Made by a program: the position numbers and the translations under genes
From: Zeus faber
Taxonomy: Eukaryota; Chordata; Actinopteri; Zeiformes; Zeidae
Assembly (NCBI GenBank): GCA_960531495.1
Contig: OY482855.1
Coordinates: forward strand, 558,001 to 622,000
Reading direction: 5' to 3'
Length of the DNA stretch: 64,000 bases
Notes under the pieces: generated by a model
What the model saw: the letters and a program-made list of their open reading frames with translations, nothing else
Database searches by the model: none
What the model was told of the DNA's origin: nothing
Shown here: positions 62,689 through 64,000 of the stretch, in pieces
Numbering within the stretch: the stretch's first letter is position 1
Layout of the letters: every line of letters starts with the position of its first letter

Positions 62689-64000
62689 AAGATTGACGGA
62701 CAGAAAGATTGAAAGAAAGAATGAAAGAAAGATTGAAAGAAAGAATGAAAGAAAGATTGAAAGATTGAAATATTGAAAGAAAGAATGAAAGAAAGACTGA
62801 AAGATTGAAAGAAAGATTGAAAGAAAGATTGAAAGATTGAAATATTTAAAGAAAGATTGAAAGAAGGAATGAAAGAACAATTGAAAGAAAGAATGAAAGA
62901 CTGAAAGAAAAATTGAAAGATTGAAAGAAAGAATGAAAGAACGATTGAAAGATTGAAAGATTGAAAGATTGAAAGAAAGAATGAAAGAAAGATTGAAAGA
63001 AAGATGGAAAGAAAGATTGAAAGAAAGAAAGATTGAAAGAAATAATAAAAGAAAGATTGAACGATTGGAAGACATTTTGAAAGATAGAAAAATTGAAAGT
63101 AAGAAAGATTGAAAGAAAGAATGAAAGAAAGATTGAAAGATTGACCGAAAGAATGACAGAAAGATTGAAAGATTGAAATATTGAAAGAAAGAATGAAAAA
63201 AAGATTGAAAGACTGAAAGAAAGAATGAAAGAAAGATTGAAAGATTAAACAATTGAAAGAAAGTTTGCAAGAAAGATTGAAAAAAGAAAGATTGAAAGAA
63301 AGAATGAAAAAAAGATTGATAGATAGATGGATAGAAAGATTGAAAGAAAGAAAGATTGAAAGAATAACAAAAGAAAGATTGAAAGATTGGAAGAAATATT
63401 GAAAGATAGAAAAATTGAATGTAAGAAAGATTGAAAGAAAAAATTAAAGAAAGATTGAAAGATTGAAAGAAAGAATGAAAGAAAGGTTGAAAGATTGAAA
63501 TATTGAAAGAAAGAATGAAAGAATGATTGAAAGATTGAAAGAAAGTTTGAAAGTTTGAAAGAAAGATTGAAAGAAAGATTTAAAGAAAGAAAGATTGAAA
63601 GAAATATTGAAAGAAAGATTGAAAGATTGAAAGAAAGATTGAAAGAAAGAATGAAAAAAAGATTGATAGATAGATGGATAGAAAGATTGAAAGAAAGAAA
63701 GATTGAAAGAATAACAAAAGAAAGATTGAAAGATTGGAAGAAATATTGAAAGATAGAAAAATTGAATGTAAGAAAGATTGAAAGAAAAAATTAAAGAAAG
63801 ATTGAAAGATTGAAAGAAAGAATGAAAGAAAGGTTGAAAGATTGAAATATTGAAAGAAAGAATGAAAGAAAGATTGAAAGATTGAAAGTTTGAAAGAAAG
63901 ATTGAAAGATTGAAAGATTGAAAGATTGAAAGAAAGAATGAAAGAAAGATTGAAAGAAAGATGGAAAGAAAGATTGAAAGAAAGAAAGATTGAAAGAAAT
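61562..64000. repeat. Higher-order block 13, incomplete at window end
   Basis: It is collinear with block 4 (offset 39260) to at least 63.3 kb, then with the shuffled stretch of block 11 (offset 6343). The array continues past base 64000. Confidence 0.83.

Larger units (their letters stand above)
11643..64000. repeat. (GAWW)n array, higher-order part
   Basis: The same purine-biased tetranucleotide array continues, now strongly homogenised. Modules of ~408 bp are combined into blocks of 1.5-7.5 kb. Blocks can be delimited by a 19-bp inverted-repeat marker at 13 sites and by other rare words (GATTCAACAATTG, GATTGACGGACAG, GATTGACAG or GATTGACCG, GATAGATAGATGGATAG). The array is still running at the window end. 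It contains no gene that I can support. All long minus-strand frames read repetitive Phe/Ser/Leu/Gln/Asn/Ile and all plus-strand frames read Lys/Glu/Arg, as the composition dictates. Confidence 0.93.

Noticed and set aside
3652-64000. CRISPR array
   Set aside because: There are regular spacings but no unique spacers and no cas genes; the intervals are the same repeat.
3652-64000. Long triplex-forming (H-DNA) polypurine tracts
   Set aside because: TT or T interrupts the purine run roughly every 8-16 bp, so long uninterrupted mirror polypurine stretches are lacking. Only short runs of GAAAGAAAGAAAG type occur.

Overview
ORGANISM AND CONTENT. The window is non-coding repeat DNA from a vertebrate, most likely a ray-finned fish. 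The main clue is one tRNA-derived SINE at about 11.44-11.64 kb. It has the central and 3' segments that I recognise from teleost V-SINE-type elements. I see no host gene, rRNA gene, functional tRNA gene, CRISPR array or virus-like element. LAYOUT. (1) 1-3651: a tandem satellite of ~196-208 bp monomers of two related types (A and B), with A/B recombinants and a partial higher-order repeat of 2406 bp. It is cut off abruptly inside an A monomer. (2) 3652-64000, about 60 kb and running off the window end: a strand-asymmetric array whose plus strand reads approximately as (GAWW)n, mainly the tetramers GAAA, GATT and GAAT. The commonest 12-mer is GATTGAAAGAAA, and C is almost absent. Near the satellite (3.65 to ~9.2 kb) it is irregular. 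From ~9.2 kb on it is organised into modules of about 408 bp and composite blocks of 1.5-7.5 kb. Rare C-containing marker variants act as signposts, above all a 19-bp inverted-repeat motif present 13 times. (3) 11440-11642: the SINE, in minus orientation, inside the array. HOW THE PARTS RELATE. The array behaves like a record of repeated unequal exchange. Several recent tandem duplications can be measured from shared private variants: 483, 718, 1007, 1840 and ~2500 bp. One block (28872-33230, 4359 bp) is exactly as long as a sister block (2519 bp) plus one 1840-bp duplication. The SINE occurs in 1 of 18 copies of its host module, and the empty copies show a 4-bp GAAT target duplication. READING FRAMES. 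Long open frames exist on the minus strand (up to 1432 codons) and short Lys/Glu/Arg-rich ones on the plus strand. They follow from the tetranucleotide composition and are not annotated as genes. LIMITS. All comparisons were made by eye. Block edges are good to a few tens of bases unless an exact anchor is given. Assembly error is a serious alternative for any duplication in such an array.
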